Below, piece after piece: positions 45,992 through 57,556 of a stretch of DNA of 64,000 nucleotides (its first letter is position 1; each line of letters opens with the position of its first letter). The notes under the pieces are model-generated. The model searched no databases. It was given only the letters and a program-made list of their open reading frames with translations, and was not told where the DNA came from. Origin of the DNA: Superficieibacter sp. 1612_C1. GTDB taxonomy: Bacteria > Pseudomonadota > Gammaproteobacteria > Enterobacterales > Enterobacteriaceae. The stretch lies in the NCBI RefSeq assembly GCF_015234305.1, contig NZ_JADGMI010000004.1, positions 522,238 through 586,237 on the forward strand. The letters run 5' to 3'. Both the position numbers and the translations under genes were made by a program.

Positions 45992-47881
45992 TCAGGCGCT
46001 GCGACGCAGCATGCCCTGTTTTTTTAACCACACCAGCAGAATAGAGATAGCCGCTGGAGTGATCCCGGAGATGCGCGAAGCCTGCCCGATGGATACCGGT
46101 TTGTGATCGTTTAACTTGGCGATCACTTCGTTCGACAAACCGGAAACCTGGCGGTAATCCAGCATCGCTGGCAGAAGCGTATTCTCGTTACGCTGCTGTT
46201 TTTCAATCTCGTCCTGCTGGCGAGCAATATAACCTTCGTATTTCACCTGGATTTCAACCTGCTCAGCGGCCTGCACATCTTCCAGCGCAGGGGCGAACGG
46301 CGTCAGGGCAGTCAGCTGCTGATAGGTCATTTCCGGGCGACGCAGGAGATCTTCGCCACTCGCTTCACGAGAAAGCGGTGCGGCGAGGTGAGCGTTCACT
46401 TCAGCCGCTGAGTCAACGGCGGGCGAAACCCAGGTCGCTTTCAGACGCTGGCGTTCACGCTCAATGTTTTCCAGCTTCTCGTTGTAACGCGCCCAGCGGG
46501 CATCGTCGACCAGCCCAAGTTCGCGACCCGCTTCGGTCAGGCGCAGATCGGCGTTATCTTCACGCAGCATCAGGCGATATTCCGCTCGCGAAGTAAACAT
46601 GCGGTACGGCTCTTTAGTACCCAGCGTGCACAGATCGTCAACCAGCACGCCAAGATACGCCTGATCGCGACGCGGTGCCCAGCCCTCTTTCTCGGCGGAG
46701 AAACGCGCCGCGTTAAGCCCTGCCAGCAGCCCCTGGGCCGCCGCTTCTTCGTAGCCGGTGGTGCCGTTGATCTGGCCGGCAAAGAACAATCCGGCGATAA
46801 ATTTGCTTTCCAGCGTTGGCTTCAGGTCGCGCGGATCGAAGAAATCGTACTCAATGGCGTAGCCAGGGCGCACGATTTTGGCGTTTTCCATCCCCTGCAT
46901 AGAGCGGACGATTTGCATCTGTACATCAAACGGCAGGCTGGTGGAGATGCCGTTCGGATAAATTTCGTTTGAGGTCAGCCCTTCCGGCTCGAGGAAGATT
47001 TGATGCTGGTTACGATCGGCAAAGCGCATCACTTTGTCTTCAATCGACGGGCAGTAGCGCGGACCAATCCCTTCAATCACGCCAGCATACATCGGGCTGC
47101 GATCGAGATTATTACGGATCACGTCATGGGTTTTTTCGTTGGTATAGGTGACGTAGCACGGCACCTGACGCGGATGTTGATCCGCAGAGCCCATAAACGA
47201 GAATACCGGCATTGGATTATCGCCGTGTTGCTGTGCCAGTACGCTGAAGTCGATAGTCCGCGCATCGATACGCGGCGGCGTCCCGGTTTTCAGGCGATTA
47301 ACGCGCAGCGGCAGCTCACGCAAACGGCGGGAAAGTGAGATCGACGGCGGATCGCCAGCGCGACCGCCGCTGTAGTTATCCAGTCCGATATGGATCTTGC
47401 CGTCGAGGAAGGTCCCAACGGTAAGCACCACCGCTTTGGCGCGGAATTTAAGCCCCATCTGGGTCACTGCGCCAACAACACGATCGTTTTCGACGATCAG
47501 ATCTTCAACCGCCTGCTGGAAGATCATCAGGTTGGGCTGGTTCTCCAGTGCGGTACGCACCGCCTGGCGGTAAAGCACGCGATCCGCCTGAGCGCGGGTG
47601 GCCCGAACGGCAGGACCTTTGCTCGCGTTTAGTATCCTAAACTGGATGCCTGCCTGATCGATCGCTTTCGCCATCAGTCCGCCAAGCGCATCGACTTCTT
47701 TTACCAGGTGTCCTTTCCCAATGCCGCCAATGGCCGGGTTGCAGCTCATCTGCCCCAGCGTGTCGATATTATGCGTCAAGAGAAGGGTCTGCTGACCCAT
47801 ACGCGCCGCGGCCATTGCGGCCTCAGTGCCTGCATGACCCCCGCCAATGATGATGACGTCAAAAGGATCCTGATAAAACAT
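45992..47881 (-). CDS. mnmG: tRNA uridine 5-carboxymethylaminomethyl modification enzyme MnmG
   Basis: FAD-dependent partner of MnmE, 629 residues. The dinucleotide fold is [22 protein letters not shown] (8-29), the catalytic Cys is in PCYVTYTN near residue 277 and another motif is [11 protein letters not shown] about 180. It reads away from oriC; its transcription is known in E. coli to influence initiation. Confidence 0.98.
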   Translation of the reverse strand: MFYQDPFDVIIIGGGHAGTEAAMAAARMGQQTLLLTHNIDTLGQMSCNPAIGGIGKGHLVKEVDALGGLMAKAIDQAGIQFRILNASKGPAVRATRAQADRVLYRQAVRTALENQPNLMIFQQAVEDLIVENDRVVGAVTQMGLKFRAKAVVLTVGTFLDGKIHIGLDNYSGGRAGDPPSISLSRRLRELPLRVNRLKTGTPPRIDARTIDFSVLAQQHGDNPMPVFSFMGSADQHPRQVPCYVTYTNEKTHDVIRNNLDRSPMYAGVIEGIGPRYCPSIEDKVMRFADRNQHQIFLEPEGLTSNEIYPNGISTSLPFDVQMQIVRSMQGMENAKIVRPGYAIEYDFFDPRDLKPTLESKFIAGLFFAGQINGTTGYEEAAAQGLLAGLNAARFSAEKEGWAPRRDQAYLGVLVDDLCTLGTKEPYRMFTSRAEYRLMLREDNADLRLTEAGRELGLVDDARWARYNEKLENIERERQRLKATWVSPAVDSAAEVNAHLAAPLSREASGEDLLRRPEMTYQQLTALTPFAPALEDVQAAEQVEIQVKYEGYIARQQDEIEKQQRNENTLLPAMLDYRQVSGLSNEVIAKLNDHKPVSIGQASRISGITPAAISILLVWLKKQGMLRRSA

Positions 47882-47970
47882 GGTAATTTGCCTCGCGTAA
47901 AGCGGTGTTGAAAAGGATTGAAGCCCGGGCCGTGGATTCTACTCAACTTTAGTCGATCGAGAAAGCACCA

Positions 47971-48245
47971 GGATCCTGACTATTAATTAAAGAAGATCTT
48001 TATATAGAGATCTGTTTTATTATGATCTCTTATTAGGATCGCCATCCCTTGTGGATAAGTTGGATCCTTCATTAAAGATCATGCCGTTAGAGAGGATCAT
48101 TAACTGTGAATGATCGGTGATCCTGTTCAGTATAAGCTGGGATCAAAAGGGCGGGTTATACACAACTCAAAAACTGACCAACGGTTATACTTTGGATAAC
48201 TACCGGTTGATCCAAGCTTTTAACCAGAGTTATCCACAATTGATC
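47971..48245. other. oriC: Chromosomal origin of replication oriC
   Basis: Between mnmG and mioC, starting at GGATCC. Three 13-mers of the unwinding element start GATCT at 47995, 48009 and 48024. DnaA boxes: R1 TGTGGATAA at 48050-48058, R2 TTATACACA at 48156-48164, R3 TTTGGATAA at 48191-48199 and R4 TTATCCACA at 48230-48238. GATC sites are dense, as needed for SeqA and Dam control. Spacing between boxes is as in E. coli oriC. Confidence 0.97.
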
Positions 48246-48254
48246 GCGTGATCT

Positions 48255-48704
48255 TTAAGCGTTTTTGAGTAAATTAATCCAGGATCCGAGCCAAATTTCT
48301 GCTGGATCCTCCGGAATGTCATGTTCAAGCACGTTGATCTTCAGCGTTTCGCCGATCTGTTTTGCCCCGCAGATCGTCATTTCTGCGTCCAGTTTTTCGA
48401 TCGCGCCACAGAAGGTATCATATTCGCGGCTGCCGAGACCGATCGCGCCAAAACGTACCTGAGACAGATCCGGCTGCTGCGCTTTAATGTCGTCCAGGAG
48501 GGGCTGAATGTTGTCTGGTAGATCGCCTGCGCCATGCGTGGAGCAGATGACTAGCCAGATCCCCGCGGTTGGCACTTCTTCCAGCAGCGGACCATGCAGG
48601 GTTTCGGTAGAAAAACCGGCGTCTTCCAGCTTTTCAGCCAGATGTTCCGCGACATATTCCGCACCGCCAAGGGTGCTGCCGCTGATAAGAGTTATGTCTG
48701 CCAT
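48255..48704 (-). CDS. mioC: Flavodoxin-like protein MioC
   Basis: A 149-residue FMN-binding flavodoxin-type protein. The phosphate loop is SGSTLGGAEYVAE (8-20) and other flavin loops are STHGAGDLPDN near 55-65 and GLGSREYDTFC near 90-100. It was linked to biotin synthase electron transfer in E. coli. Its transcript reads into oriC. A DnaA-box-like TGTGGACAA lies near 48764, upstream of the gene. Confidence 0.96.
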   Translation of the reverse strand: MADITLISGSTLGGAEYVAEHLAEKLEDAGFSTETLHGPLLEEVPTAGIWLVICSTHGAGDLPDNIQPLLDDIKAQQPDLSQVRFGAIGLGSREYDTFCGAIEKLDAEMTICGAKQIGETLKINVLEHDIPEDPAEIWLGSWINLLKNA

Positions 48705-48792
48705 GAGAGCCCATCCTGTTAAAGAGGGGCTATTGTACGCTGTGTAGGAGCTGGGATCTACCTGTGGACAACAGGGGTATTAAAAAGAACGA

Positions 48793-49251
48793 TCATGGAC
48801 GGATGGTGCGCATGATCGGGTTTTGCAGGGAGATCAGCGTTTCAGTGGACTGAATTTCATCAATTGTTTGGATCTTGTTGATAAGTACCTGCTGTAGCGC
48901 ATCAATCGATCGGCACATGACCTTTATAAAGATGCTGTAGTGCCCGGTGGTGTAATACGCTTCGGTCACTTCATCCAGGCTTTCCAGCTTCGCCAGCGCG
49001 GAGGGATAATCTTTCGCGCTCTTCAGAATGATGCCAATAAAACAGCAAACGTCGTAGCCCAGCTGTTTCGGGCTGATGTCTATGCGTGCGCCGGTGATAA
49101 TCCCCGCCTGCTTCATTTTCTCAACGCGAACGTGAATGGTGCCGGGGCTGACGCCAAATTGTTTAGCCAGTTCGGCGTAAGCGGTGCGCGCATTGACCAT
49201 CAGCGCTTCGAGGATGCCGCGATCCAGATTGTCGATCTGATAATTTTCCAT
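48793..49251 (-). CDS. asnC: Lrp/AsnC-family regulator AsnC
   Basis: A 152-residue feast/famine regulator. The N-terminal helix-turn-helix is YAELAKQFGVSPGTIHVRVEKM (about 21-42) and the C-terminal RAM domain is about 65-145. In E. coli it activates the divergent asnA unless asparagine is bound. It is divergent from asnA across 150 bases. Confidence 0.97.
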   Translation of the reverse strand: MENYQIDNLDRGILEALMVNARTAYAELAKQFGVSPGTIHVRVEKMKQAGIITGARIDISPKQLGYDVCCFIGIILKSAKDYPSALAKLESLDEVTEAYYTTGHYSIFIKVMCRSIDALQQVLINKIQTIDEIQSTETLISLQNPIMRTIRP

Positions 49252-49401
49252 AGCTTTTTCTTATGAAGAATAGAGATTCACTCTATTTTAGCGCTTTATT
49301 TTAACGAATCAAAAGTGAGTCAGGCTTTTTGTTATTGGATTATTGAATTATACCTGCTTTTTGTTGCTTAATCATATCCAACAGGACGCAGGAGTATAAA
49401 A

Positions 49402-50394
49402 ATGAAAACCGCTTATATCGCAAAACAACGCCAGATCAGTTTCGTTAAATCCCACTTTTCCCGCCAGCTGGAAGAGAAGCTGGGCCTGATTGAAGTACAG
49501 GCTCCGATCTTAAGCCGCGTGGGAGACGGGACGCAGGATAACTTATCCGGCTGCGAAAAAGCGGTGCAGGTGAAAGTGAAAACGCTGCCAGACGCCCATT
49601 TCGAAGTGGTTCACTCACTGGCGAAATGGAAACGTCAAACCCTGGGACAACACGACTTCAGCGCGGGCGAAGGACTGTACACGCATATGAAAGCCCTTCG
49701 CCCCGATGAAGATCGGCTGACCGCCATTCACTCCGTTTACGTTGACCAGTGGGACTGGGAACGCGTGATGGGGGATGGCGAACGTCACCTTGCCACACTG
49801 CATTCTACCGTTGAGTCTATTTGGGCGGGGATCAAAGCGACCGAGGCCGCAGTAAGCAAAGAATTTGGTCTGACACCGTTCCTGCCGGATCAAATCCACT
49901 TTGTTCACAGTCAGGATCTGCTGACTCGCTTCCCGGATCTTGATGCCAAAGGGCGTGAGCGGGCGATCGCCAAAGAGCTGGGCGCGGTATTTCTGATCGG
50001 CATCGGCGGCAAACTTTCTGACGGCAAGCGTCACGATGTGCGCGCGCCGGATTATGACGACTGGAGTTCAGCTTCCGCGTCCGGCGCTGCCGGTCTGAAC
50101 GGCGATATTCTGGTCTGGAACCCGATTCTGGAAGATGCGTTTGAACTCTCCTCTATGGGGATCCGTGTGGACGCTGAAACGCTGAAACGCCAGCTGGCGC
50201 TGACCGGTGATGAAGATCGCCTGAAGCTGGAATGGCATCAGGCGTTGCTGCGCGGTGAGATGCCGCAGACTATCGGCGGGGGAATTGGCCAGTCGCGTTT
50301 AACGATGCTGCTGCTACAGCTGCCGCATATTGGTCAAGTGCAATGCGGCGTTTGGCCCGCGCAGGTTCGTGAGAGCGTCTCCGCACTGCTGTAA
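49402..50394 (+). CDS. asnA: Ammonia-dependent asparagine synthetase A
   Basis: Makes asparagine from aspartate and ammonia with ATP, via an aspartyl-tRNA-synthetase-like fold. The 330-residue protein begins [37 protein letters not shown], with the motif 3 region [14 protein letters not shown] near residue 294. It has a good ribosome site (AGGAG) and is the target of AsnC. Confidence 0.98.
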   Translation: MKTAYIAKQRQISFVKSHFSRQLEEKLGLIEVQAPILSRVGDGTQDNLSGCEKAVQVKVKTLPDAHFEVVHSLAKWKRQTLGQHDFSAGEGLYTHMKALRPDEDRLTAIHSVYVDQWDWERVMGDGERHLATLHSTVESIWAGIKATEAAVSKEFGLTPFLPDQIHFVHSQDLLTRFPDLDAKGRERAIAKELGAVFLIGIGGKLSDGKRHDVRAPDYDDWSSASASGAAGLNGDILVWNPILEDAFELSSMGIRVDAETLKRQLALTGDEDRLKLEWHQALLRGEMPQTIGGGIGQSRLTMLLLQLPHIGQVQCGVWPAQVRESVSALL

Positions 50395-50395
50395 T

Positions 50396-51847
50396 TTAAC
50401 GCCGCCAGCGTCGTAGCAGGCGGCTGCGCATCCCGGTATCAAAGCGCCAGATATGATCGAAAATGCGCATGATGCCGGGCTTGCCGTGAGCAGACATCGC
50501 CACCGCGTGAAACCGGTGCTGATGCACCCGCTGTAGTTCTCCCACCTTTTTTACCACCTCATCCGGCAGCCGCTGGGCGATAAAATCTGAGATCACCACC
50601 GCATCGGCATCGACCCATTCAGGACCCTGCATACGCTCGACGATGGCGCGAAAGCAGCTCGCCAGATCGGTGCCGCCGCGAAAACGCTGGCTGAGAAAGC
50701 GGATCGCCTGTTCAATCCCCTGTGGGCCGCTGAGTTCGTAGCGCACCACTTCGCTTGAGAAGAGCATGATAAAACAGCGGCGGTTATCCGCGAGGGCGAC
50801 GCGCATCAGGGCCAGACAAAAGGCTTTGGCACACTGTTCGTTAAAGCCGCCCATCGATCCGGAGGTATCAACGCAGACAATAAACGGCCCGCGCGGCTGT
50901 TCATCTACATCCTGATGAATAACCGGACGCTCAGATATCTTTTCCCGCCAGGCCTCACCGTGCAGTCGGTAGGTCAGCAGTTGTTTCTCCACCAGCCGCC
51001 GGTAAAACTCATACTCCAGTTCAGTGATGCCAAGCGTGGCCAGTTCAGGCGGCAGCAGGCGAAGAATGTCGTCGCTCTGGATGATGCCATCAACCTGTTC
51101 TGGCACGGTGGACGGTTCGCGCACCAGCGTGCGGAACGTTTCCATCGGCGCGTCTTTTTTCGGTACCGATTTCGCTTCGCGTGAGCGACCAAGCTGCTCC
51201 GCCAGCTGCATTAACTCTGGCTGCTGCGCCAGAAAATCGCCGTATTTGACGATCAGCTGATAGTCGCCGCGCTTCAGGTGTCCGGCGCTCATATCCCATA
51301 GCCGTCCGGCGGCGTTATCATTTTCGACAAGAACCGGCTCAAGCTGGCCGCTCAGGGTCATCCGCTCCTGCACTTCATTAAGCAGATTGTCATGTTCTTC
51401 TTCAAGCAGCTGCTGATTCAGCGTCGTGGTCTGTACGATGAGACTCAGCCGCCAGCGCTGTAGAAATAGCGTATGCAGGGCGGGCGTAAAGGAAGGGTTC
51501 GCCTCCACCAGCTGTTTTGCCTGATCGGCATAGGGCGACCTGACTTTGCCCAGTAGCGTCAGTATTTGCGGCAGTTGAACGACAAATTGCGTGGTGGAGA
51601 GCAGCTGGCTTTGCTGATAACAAAGCACTTCTTCGGTCAGTTCCGGCGAGACGTGGGTTTCTTTCAGCCGATTTTTTAGCATTTCGCGCCAGCGCGGAAT
51701 ATCGTCAGTCACGGCGTTTTTCAGTCGTGGAAACTTTTCAAAAAACAGCGCCAGCACCGGGGAGGCCATTAACACGAGAATGGTCTCTTCGATCAACCCA
51801 TCCTCGCCAATCGCTAACAGGACATTGAGCGTATCCAGATTCAGCAT
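50396..51847 (-). CDS. viaA: ViaA, VWA-domain partner of RavA
   Basis: A 483-residue protein with a C-terminal von Willebrand factor A domain; the metal site DTSGS is at residues 327-331, followed by the conserved Thr in [10 protein letters not shown]. The N-terminal two thirds are helical. It stimulates the RavA ATPase; in E. coli the pair sensitises cells to aminoglycosides and acts on respiratory complexes. It overlaps the ravA end by seven bases and is convergent with asnA at one base. Confidence 0.96.
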   Translation of the reverse strand: MLNLDTLNVLLAIGEDGLIEETILVLMASPVLALFFEKFPRLKNAVTDDIPRWREMLKNRLKETHVSPELTEEVLCYQQSQLLSTTQFVVQLPQILTLLGKVRSPYADQAKQLVEANPSFTPALHTLFLQRWRLSLIVQTTTLNQQLLEEEHDNLLNEVQERMTLSGQLEPVLVENDNAAGRLWDMSAGHLKRGDYQLIVKYGDFLAQQPELMQLAEQLGRSREAKSVPKKDAPMETFRTLVREPSTVPEQVDGIIQSDDILRLLPPELATLGITELEYEFYRRLVEKQLLTYRLHGEAWREKISERPVIHQDVDEQPRGPFIVCVDTSGSMGGFNEQCAKAFCLALMRVALADNRRCFIMLFSSEVVRYELSGPQGIEQAIRFLSQRFRGGTDLASCFRAIVERMQGPEWVDADAVVISDFIAQRLPDEVVKKVGELQRVHQHRFHAVAMSAHGKPGIMRIFDHIWRFDTGMRSRLLRRWRR

Positions 51848-53337
51848 TGTTTCGCCTGTTTGATCTGTTCACCGACATCCTGCAAGCTGGCTTCAATACG
51901 CCCCAGCCAGTCAGCGGCGATAAACAGGCATTTTTGCTGTTCGCTAAAGCGGGTGTGCTGCTGGTGCCACTCATCGTCCAGCGCATCGAGCTGCTGCTTA
52001 ATCTCTTCCGGCATGTTTTCCTGAGAAACGCCGGGCAGCGCCAGCCGTGTTCCCTGCAGGCTGACGTCGCGCACCACCAGATGCTGACTGGCGTCGACGT
52101 CAAGATTGATGATTTGGGCGAAACCGATGCCGTTTAATTTGGCGCGAATTTCTCCGCCTTTTTCCAGCCACGTTGCCAGCGCCGCGCGTTCGAAGGTCAT
52201 ATGAACGACCTCCATATCGTGCAGTTTAAGCGGCTGCTGAAGCAGTAGCGTGATGACAGCGCCTTCTATCTCTGGCGGCAATTCATAATGCGGTTTACGG
52301 CTGAACATGCCGCCCTGACGCGTCACTTTCAGCGCGGTTTTATCGCTTTGTTGTTGCTGAAGTTGAATACGGTGCTGGGTTATCGCGCCCAGGCGGGTCA
52401 GCAGGGATTGCTGCTGCCAGGCGTGCCCGGTCATCAATATTTCGAGCTGCTGCTGCATCAGATTTTTACTTTCCGCATCGTGCCACAGGCAGTCTTTCAG
52501 CAGGATCACGTCGATAGGCGCAATAGCGTCACGCCCGCTAAAAAAGGCGCTGGCCTGAAGCAAACGGATCGCTTTTTTCCAGCGGCGATCGGAGACATAG
52601 GGCGCGGCGGGCAGGTTATCAAGCTGCTGACGCAACAGATAGATGAGTTCGAAAACGGCGTCCGGCAGTTTGACGTTGCCGATATCGATTTGCCACTGGG
52701 CGAACTCTTCGTCCGTGACCTGCAAACCGGCGGCGACCGGATTCTCACCCTCTTCCTGCTGGCTGGTCAGCATGGCGCGGAAGTTGCCTTTCTCCTGGAC
52801 TTTATCCAGCCACAGACGGATTAACATACGGTCGTAAAGCGCCTCAAGGCTACTGTCCGCCTCCGGCAGTTCGTTGGAGGCCGCGACCAGCAGGCGCATG
52901 GGGATTTTCTCCTCATGCGCACCGTTGCGAAAATGACGTTCGTTGATGGCGGTCAGCAGCGTATTGAGGATCGCCGGACCCGCTTTCCAGATCTCATCCA
53001 GAAAGACGATTTCCGCTTCCGGCAGATAGCCCGCAGTGAGGCGCTCGTAGCGTCCTTCATCTTTTAGCGCCTGAATGGATAGCGGACCGAAAACCTCTTC
53101 CGGCGTAGAAAAGCGAGTCATTAAATATTCAAACGCCCGCGCGTGTTGAAAGGCATATTTTAAGCGGCGCGCAATCAGGCTTTTGGCGATTCCCGGCGGG
53201 CCTAACAGGAAAACGCTTTCGCCGCTTAACGCGGCCAGCAGGCACAGGCGGATGGCGTGGCTGCGTTCATAAAGTCCTTTTTCCAGGGCATTGCTCAGGC
53301 GGGAAATTCTTTCTGCTAACAGATGTGATTGAGCCAT
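51841..53337 (-). CDS. ravA: MoxR-family AAA+ ATPase RavA
   Basis: A 498-residue hexameric ATPase. The ATG at 53337 ([15 protein letters not shown]) is chosen; the longer frame would need a TTG. Walker A GPPGIAKS is at about 46-53, Walker B is [12 protein letters not shown], sensor 1 is [22 protein letters not shown], and the C-terminal LARA region binds LdcI in E. coli. It forms an operon with viaA. Confidence 0.97.
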   Translation of the reverse strand: MAQSHLLAERISRLSNALEKGLYERSHAIRLCLLAALSGESVFLLGPPGIAKSLIARRLKYAFQHARAFEYLMTRFSTPEEVFGPLSIQALKDEGRYERLTAGYLPEAEIVFLDEIWKAGPAILNTLLTAINERHFRNGAHEEKIPMRLLVAASNELPEADSSLEALYDRMLIRLWLDKVQEKGNFRAMLTSQQEEGENPVAAGLQVTDEEFAQWQIDIGNVKLPDAVFELIYLLRQQLDNLPAAPYVSDRRWKKAIRLLQASAFFSGRDAIAPIDVILLKDCLWHDAESKNLMQQQLEILMTGHAWQQQSLLTRLGAITQHRIQLQQQQSDKTALKVTRQGGMFSRKPHYELPPEIEGAVITLLLQQPLKLHDMEVVHMTFERAALATWLEKGGEIRAKLNGIGFAQIINLDVDASQHLVVRDVSLQGTRLALPGVSQENMPEEIKQQLDALDDEWHQQHTRFSEQQKCLFIAADWLGRIEASLQDVGEQIKQAKQC

Positions 53338-53557
53338 AATCAAATTGCGTCCTTCTGCCGTGTTGCAGCGGTAAAATGCGAGTATAGCGTTTTCGTGTCA
53401 GGCCGGTAATAGACTGAACAACTGGTTCATTTTCTTTGCGCCAAGTTAACCTGAGTTCACTTAGGGGTACGATTTTGCCATTTATCATGCATACTGTGCG
53501 TTTTTTGTGGGCCAAGGGACTACGCGCACATTCCTTATTCCAACGTAAGATTTGTCT

Positions 53558-55426
53558 ATGAGCACTGATAATAAGCAATCATTGTCTGCGATAACGCTCG
53601 CAGCCATTGGGGTTGTCTACGGTGATATCGGCACCAGCCCACTTTATACGCTGCGTGAGTGTCTTTCCGGCCAGTTTGGTTTTGGCGTAGAGCGCGACGC
53701 CGTGTTTGGTTTTTTGTCGCTGATTTTCTGGCTTCTGATTTTTGTGGTGTCGATTAAGTACCTGACCTTCGTCATGCGGGCGGACAACGCCGGTGAAGGC
53801 GGGATCCTGACGCTGATGTCGCTGGCGGGGCGCAATACCTCTGCCAGAATGACCTCGGTGCTGGTGATCATGGGGCTGATTGGCGGCAGCTTCTTCTATG
53901 GGGAGGTGGTCATCACCCCGGCAATATCGGTGATGTCGGCGATAGAAGGGCTGGAAATCGTCGCGCCACAGCTCGATACGTGGGTAGTGCCGCTCTCCAT
54001 TATTGTTCTGACGCTGCTATTTATGATCCAGAAGCACGGTACCGGCATCGTGGGGAAGCTTTTTGCGCCCATTATGCTGATCTGGTTTCTGATTCTGGCG
54101 GTGCTCGGCCTGCGCAGCATCATTGCCAACCCGGACGTCCTGCACGCCCTGAATCCGATGTGGGCGGTCCATTTCTTCCTTGAGTATAAAACCATCTCAT
54201 TTGTCGCCCTCGGCGCGGTGGTGCTGTCCATTACCGGTGTTGAAGCGTTGTATGCGGATATGGGCCATTTCGGCAAGCTGCCGATCCGGCTGGCATGGTT
54301 TTCGGTCGTGCTGCCATCGCTGGTGCTCAACTATTTCGGCCAGGGCGCGCTGCTGCTGCGTCACCCAGAGGCGATTAAAAACCCCTTCTTCCTGTTGGCA
54401 CCGGACTGGGCGCTGATCCCGCTGCTGATTGTTGCCGCGCTGGCGACGGTTATCGCCTCGCAGGCGGTGATTTCCGGCGTCTTCTCGCTGACCCGTCAGG
54501 CGGTGCGTCTGGGCTATCTGTCGCCGATGCGTATTATCCATACCTCTGAGATGGAATCCGGGCAGATTTACATCCCGTTCGTGAACTGGCTGCTGTATAC
54601 CTCGGTGGTGATTGTCATCGTCAGCTTTGAACACTCCAGCAATCTGGCGGCGGCTTACGGAATAGCGGTGACCGGGACGATGGTCTTGACCTCTTTCCTC
54701 TCTACGACCGTGGCGCGTAAAAACTGGCACTGGAATAAGTTTCTTGTGGCTTTCATTCTCGTGGCATTCCTGTGCATTGATATCCCGCTGTTCTCGGCGA
54801 ACCTGGATAAAATCGTCTCCGGCGGCTGGCTACCGCTTAGCCTGGGGCTGATTATGTTTACGGTTATGACCACCTGGAAAAGTGAACGTTTCCGCCTGCT
54901 GCGCCGTATGCACGAGCACGGCAATTCTCTGGAGGCGATGATCGCCTCATTAGAGAAGTCGCCGCCGGTTCGCGTACCAGGCACCGCAGTCTATATGTCC
55001 CGCGCGCTGAACGTGATCCCCTTTGCGCTGATGCATAACCTCAAGCATAACAAGGTGCTGCACGAACGCGTGATCCTGCTGACTCTGCGCACGGAAGATG
55101 CGCCTTACGTGCATAACGTGAAGCGTGTGCAGATCGAACAGCTTTCGCCGACCTTCTGGCGGGTGGTGGCGAGCTACGGCTGGCGCGAAACGCCGAATGT
55201 GGAGGAGGTCTTCCACCGCTGTGGTCTGGAAGGCTTAAGCTGCCGGATGATGGAAACCTCGTTCTTTATGTCGCACGAGTCGCTGATCATTGGCAAGCGG
55301 CCGCTCTATCTGCGGCTACGCGGCAAGCTCTTCCTGCTGCTCCAGCGCAATGCGCTGCGCGCGCCAGACCAGTTTGAGATCCCGCCTAACCGGGTGATTG
55401 AGCTGGGGACGCAGGTCGAAATTTAA
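53558..55426 (+). CDS. kup: Low-affinity potassium transporter Kup
   Basis: A 622-residue proton-coupled potassium uptake protein. The start ATG at 53558 gives [32 protein letters not shown]; a TTG two codons earlier is less likely. Twelve membrane segments span about residues 10-440, with a cytoplasmic C-terminal domain. The conserved GDIGTSPLY and the [15 protein letters not shown] segments are intact. It stands alone between ravA (divergent) and rbsD. Confidence 0.97.
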   Translation: MSTDNKQSLSAITLAAIGVVYGDIGTSPLYTLRECLSGQFGFGVERDAVFGFLSLIFWLLIFVVSIKYLTFVMRADNAGEGGILTLMSLAGRNTSARMTSVLVIMGLIGGSFFYGEVVITPAISVMSAIEGLEIVAPQLDTWVVPLSIIVLTLLFMIQKHGTGIVGKLFAPIMLIWFLILAVLGLRSIIANPDVLHALNPMWAVHFFLEYKTISFVALGAVVLSITGVEALYADMGHFGKLPIRLAWFSVVLPSLVLNYFGQGALLLRHPEAIKNPFFLLAPDWALIPLLIVAALATVIASQAVISGVFSLTRQAVRLGYLSPMRIIHTSEMESGQIYIPFVNWLLYTSVVIVIVSFEHSSNLAAAYGIAVTGTMVLTSFLSTTVARKNWHWNKFLVAFILVAFLCIDIPLFSANLDKIVSGGWLPLSLGLIMFTVMTTWKSERFRLLRRMHEHGNSLEAMIASLEKSPPVRVPGTAVYMSRALNVIPFALMHNLKHNKVLHERVILLTLRTEDAPYVHNVKRVQIEQLSPTFWRVVASYGWRETPNVEEVFHRCGLEGLSCRMMETSFFMSHESLIIGKRPLYLRLRGKLFLLLQRNALRAPDQFEIPPNRVIELGTQVEI

Positions 55427-55509
55427 CGTGTTGAGTATGCCGGGTGACGCGTTTGCTCACCTGGTATCTATTGTCTGTTTCCCGCAACAACATCCTCTAC
55501 ATTTACCTT

Positions 55510-55525
55510 AGCGAAACGTTTCGAC
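55510..55525. promoter_or_regulatory. Upstream RbsR-like operator
   Basis: AGCGAAACGTTTCGAC contains the same core palindrome GAAACGTTTC as the operator at 55590-55605, 80 bases away centre to centre. This points to a second binding site for a LacI-family repressor and perhaps to looping. Confidence 0.55.
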
Positions 55526-55589
55526 GGCGATCACATTTCTGCAACGACACGATGGTTTTCTCATCACCAGCCACGCTACACTCCTTATC

Positions 55590-55605
55590 AGCGAAACGTT
55601 TCGCT
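55590..55605. promoter_or_regulatory. RbsR operator of the rbs operon
   Basis: AGCGAAACGTTTCGCT is a perfect 16-base palindrome, 15 bases before the rbsD start codon, as expected for the LacI-family repressor RbsR. A possible CRP half site (TCACATTT at about 55531) lies between the two palindromes. Confidence 0.85.
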
Positions 55606-55619
55606 AGTGGAGCAAAAAA

Positions 55620-56039
55620 ATGAAAAAAGGTACGGTGCTGAATTCTGCAATTTCATCGGCGATCTCTCTGCTGGGACATACCGATACGCTGGTGGTCTGT
55701 GATGCGGGCTTGCCCATCCCGTCCAGCACGTCGCGTATTGATATGGCATTAACCCAGGGTGTGCCTGGCTTTATGCAGGTCCTGGACGTGGTCACCAGTG
55801 AGATGCAGGTTGAAGCAGCGATCCTCGCGACGGAAATTAAACAGCATAATCCGCAGCTCCACGAAACGTTGCTCAACCATATTGAGCAACTGCAACAACA
55901 CCAGGGAAACACCATAGAAGTCCATTACATCTCGCATGAGGACTTCAAAAAACAAACCGCAGATAGTCAGGCGGTCATTCGCAGCGGGGAGTGTTCCCCG
56001 TATGCGAATATTATTCTCTGTGCTGGCGTGACGTTCTGA
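55620..56039 (+). CDS. rbsD: D-ribose pyranase
   Basis: A 139-residue enzyme that interconverts the pyranose and furanose forms of ribose. It begins [22 protein letters not shown], with the active-site His20 in LLGHTD and the C-terminal [17 protein letters not shown]. First gene of rbsDACBKR. Confidence 0.97.
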   Translation: MKKGTVLNSAISSAISLLGHTDTLVVCDAGLPIPSSTSRIDMALTQGVPGFMQVLDVVTSEMQVEAAILATEIKQHNPQLHETLLNHIEQLQQHQGNTIEVHYISHEDFKKQTADSQAVIRSGECSPYANIILCAGVTF

Positions 56040-56046
56040 GGCCATC

Positions 56047-57552
56047 ATGGACGCATTACTGCAACTCAAAGGGATCGACAAAGCGTTCCCTGGCGTAAAA
56101 GCCCTCTCCGGAGCGGCGCTCAATGTTTATCCTGGCCGCGTCATGGCGCTGGTGGGGGAAAACGGCGCGGGCAAATCCACAATGATGAAAGTGCTGACCG
56201 GCATCTATACCCGCGATGCCGGATCGCTGCTGTGGCTGGGCCAGGAAACGACGTTTAACGGTCCGAAATCCTCGCAGGATGCGGGCATCGGTATTATTCA
56301 TCAGGAACTGAACCTGATCCCGCAATTGAGCATCGCGGAAAATATCTTCCTCGGCCGTGAATTTGTTAACCGCTTTGGCAAAATCGACTGGAAAAGGATG
56401 TATGCCGAAGCGAACACCCTGCTGGCAAAACTTAATCTGCGCTTTAAAAGCGACCGGCTGGTAGGTGAATTGTCGATCGGCGATCAGCAGATGGTTGAAA
56501 TCGCCAAAGTGCTGAGCTTTGAATCGAAAGTCATCATCATGGATGAACCGACCGATGCGCTCACCGATACCGAAACAGAATCACTGTTCCGCGTGATCCG
56601 CGAATTAAAAGCGCAGGGGCGCGGCATCGTTTATATCTCCCACCGTATGAAAGAGATCTTCGAAATTTGCGATGACGTTACCGTCTTTCGTGACGGGCAG
56701 TTCATTGCCGAGCGCGAAGTGGTCAGTCTGAGCGAAGATACGCTGATTGAGATGATGGTCGGGCGTAAACTGGAAGATCAGTATCCGCGCCTCGACAAAG
56801 CGCCGGGGGAAATTCTCCTGAAGGTCGATAACCTGTGTGGACCGGGGGTGAATGACGTGTCCTTTACCCTGCGCAAGGGTGAAATCCTTGGCGTGGCCGG
56901 GCTGATGGGCGCAGGCCGTACCGAATTAATGAAAGTGCTGTATGGCGCATTACCGCGTACCAGCGGTTACGTCACGCTGGGCGGACGTGAAGTGGTGACG
57001 CGCACGCCGCAGGACGGGCTGGCGAACGGCATCGTCTATATCTCCGAAGACCGCAAACGTGACGGCCTGGTGCTGGGCATGTCGGTAAAAGAAAACATGT
57101 CTCTCACCGCGCTGCGCTACTTTAGCCGGGCGGGCGGTGGCCTGAAGCATAAAGATGAGCAGCAGGCGGTAGGCGATTTTATCCGCCTGTTTAACGTCAA
57201 AACGCCGTCAATGGAACAGGCGATCGGCCTGCTTTCCGGCGGTAATCAGCAGAAAGTGGCGATTGCCCGCGGTCTGATGACGCGGCCAAAAGTCCTGATT
57301 CTGGATGAGCCGACGCGCGGCGTGGATGTCGGTGCCAAGAAAGAGATTTATCAGCTCATCAACCAGTTTAAGGCTGAGGGCCTGAGTATCATTCTGGTCT
57401 CCTCCGAGATGCCGGAAGTCTTAGGGATGAGCGATCGCATTATTGTTATGCACGAAGGCCACAACGGCGGTGAGTTTACTCGCGAGCAGGCCACTCAGGA
57501 AGTGTTAATGGCTGCCGCCGTCGGCAAGCTTAATCGCGTGAATCAGGAGTAA
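56047..57552 (+). CDS. rbsA: Ribose ABC transporter ATP-binding protein
   Basis: A 501-residue double ATPase of the sugar ABC class. The first domain has GENGAGKST (about 37-45) and [13 protein letters not shown]; the second has [10 protein letters not shown] and [15 protein letters not shown] near 395-409 with [13 protein letters not shown]. Only one half is expected to hydrolyse ATP well, as usual in this family. It lies seven bases after rbsD. Confidence 0.97.
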   Translation: MDALLQLKGIDKAFPGVKALSGAALNVYPGRVMALVGENGAGKSTMMKVLTGIYTRDAGSLLWLGQETTFNGPKSSQDAGIGIIHQELNLIPQLSIAENIFLGREFVNRFGKIDWKRMYAEANTLLAKLNLRFKSDRLVGELSIGDQQMVEIAKVLSFESKVIIMDEPTDALTDTETESLFRVIRELKAQGRGIVYISHRMKEIFEICDDVTVFRDGQFIAEREVVSLSEDTLIEMMVGRKLEDQYPRLDKAPGEILLKVDNLCGPGVNDVSFTLRKGEILGVAGLMGAGRTELMKVLYGALPRTSGYVTLGGREVVTRTPQDGLANGIVYISEDRKRDGLVLGMSVKENMSLTALRYFSRAGGGLKHKDEQQAVGDFIRLFNVKTPSMEQAIGLLSGGNQQKVAIARGLMTRPKVLILDEPTRGVDVGAKKEIYQLINQFKAEGLSIILVSSEMPEVLGMSDRIIVMHEGHNGGEFTREQATQEVLMAAAVGKLNRVNQE

Positions 57553-57556
57553 TACA

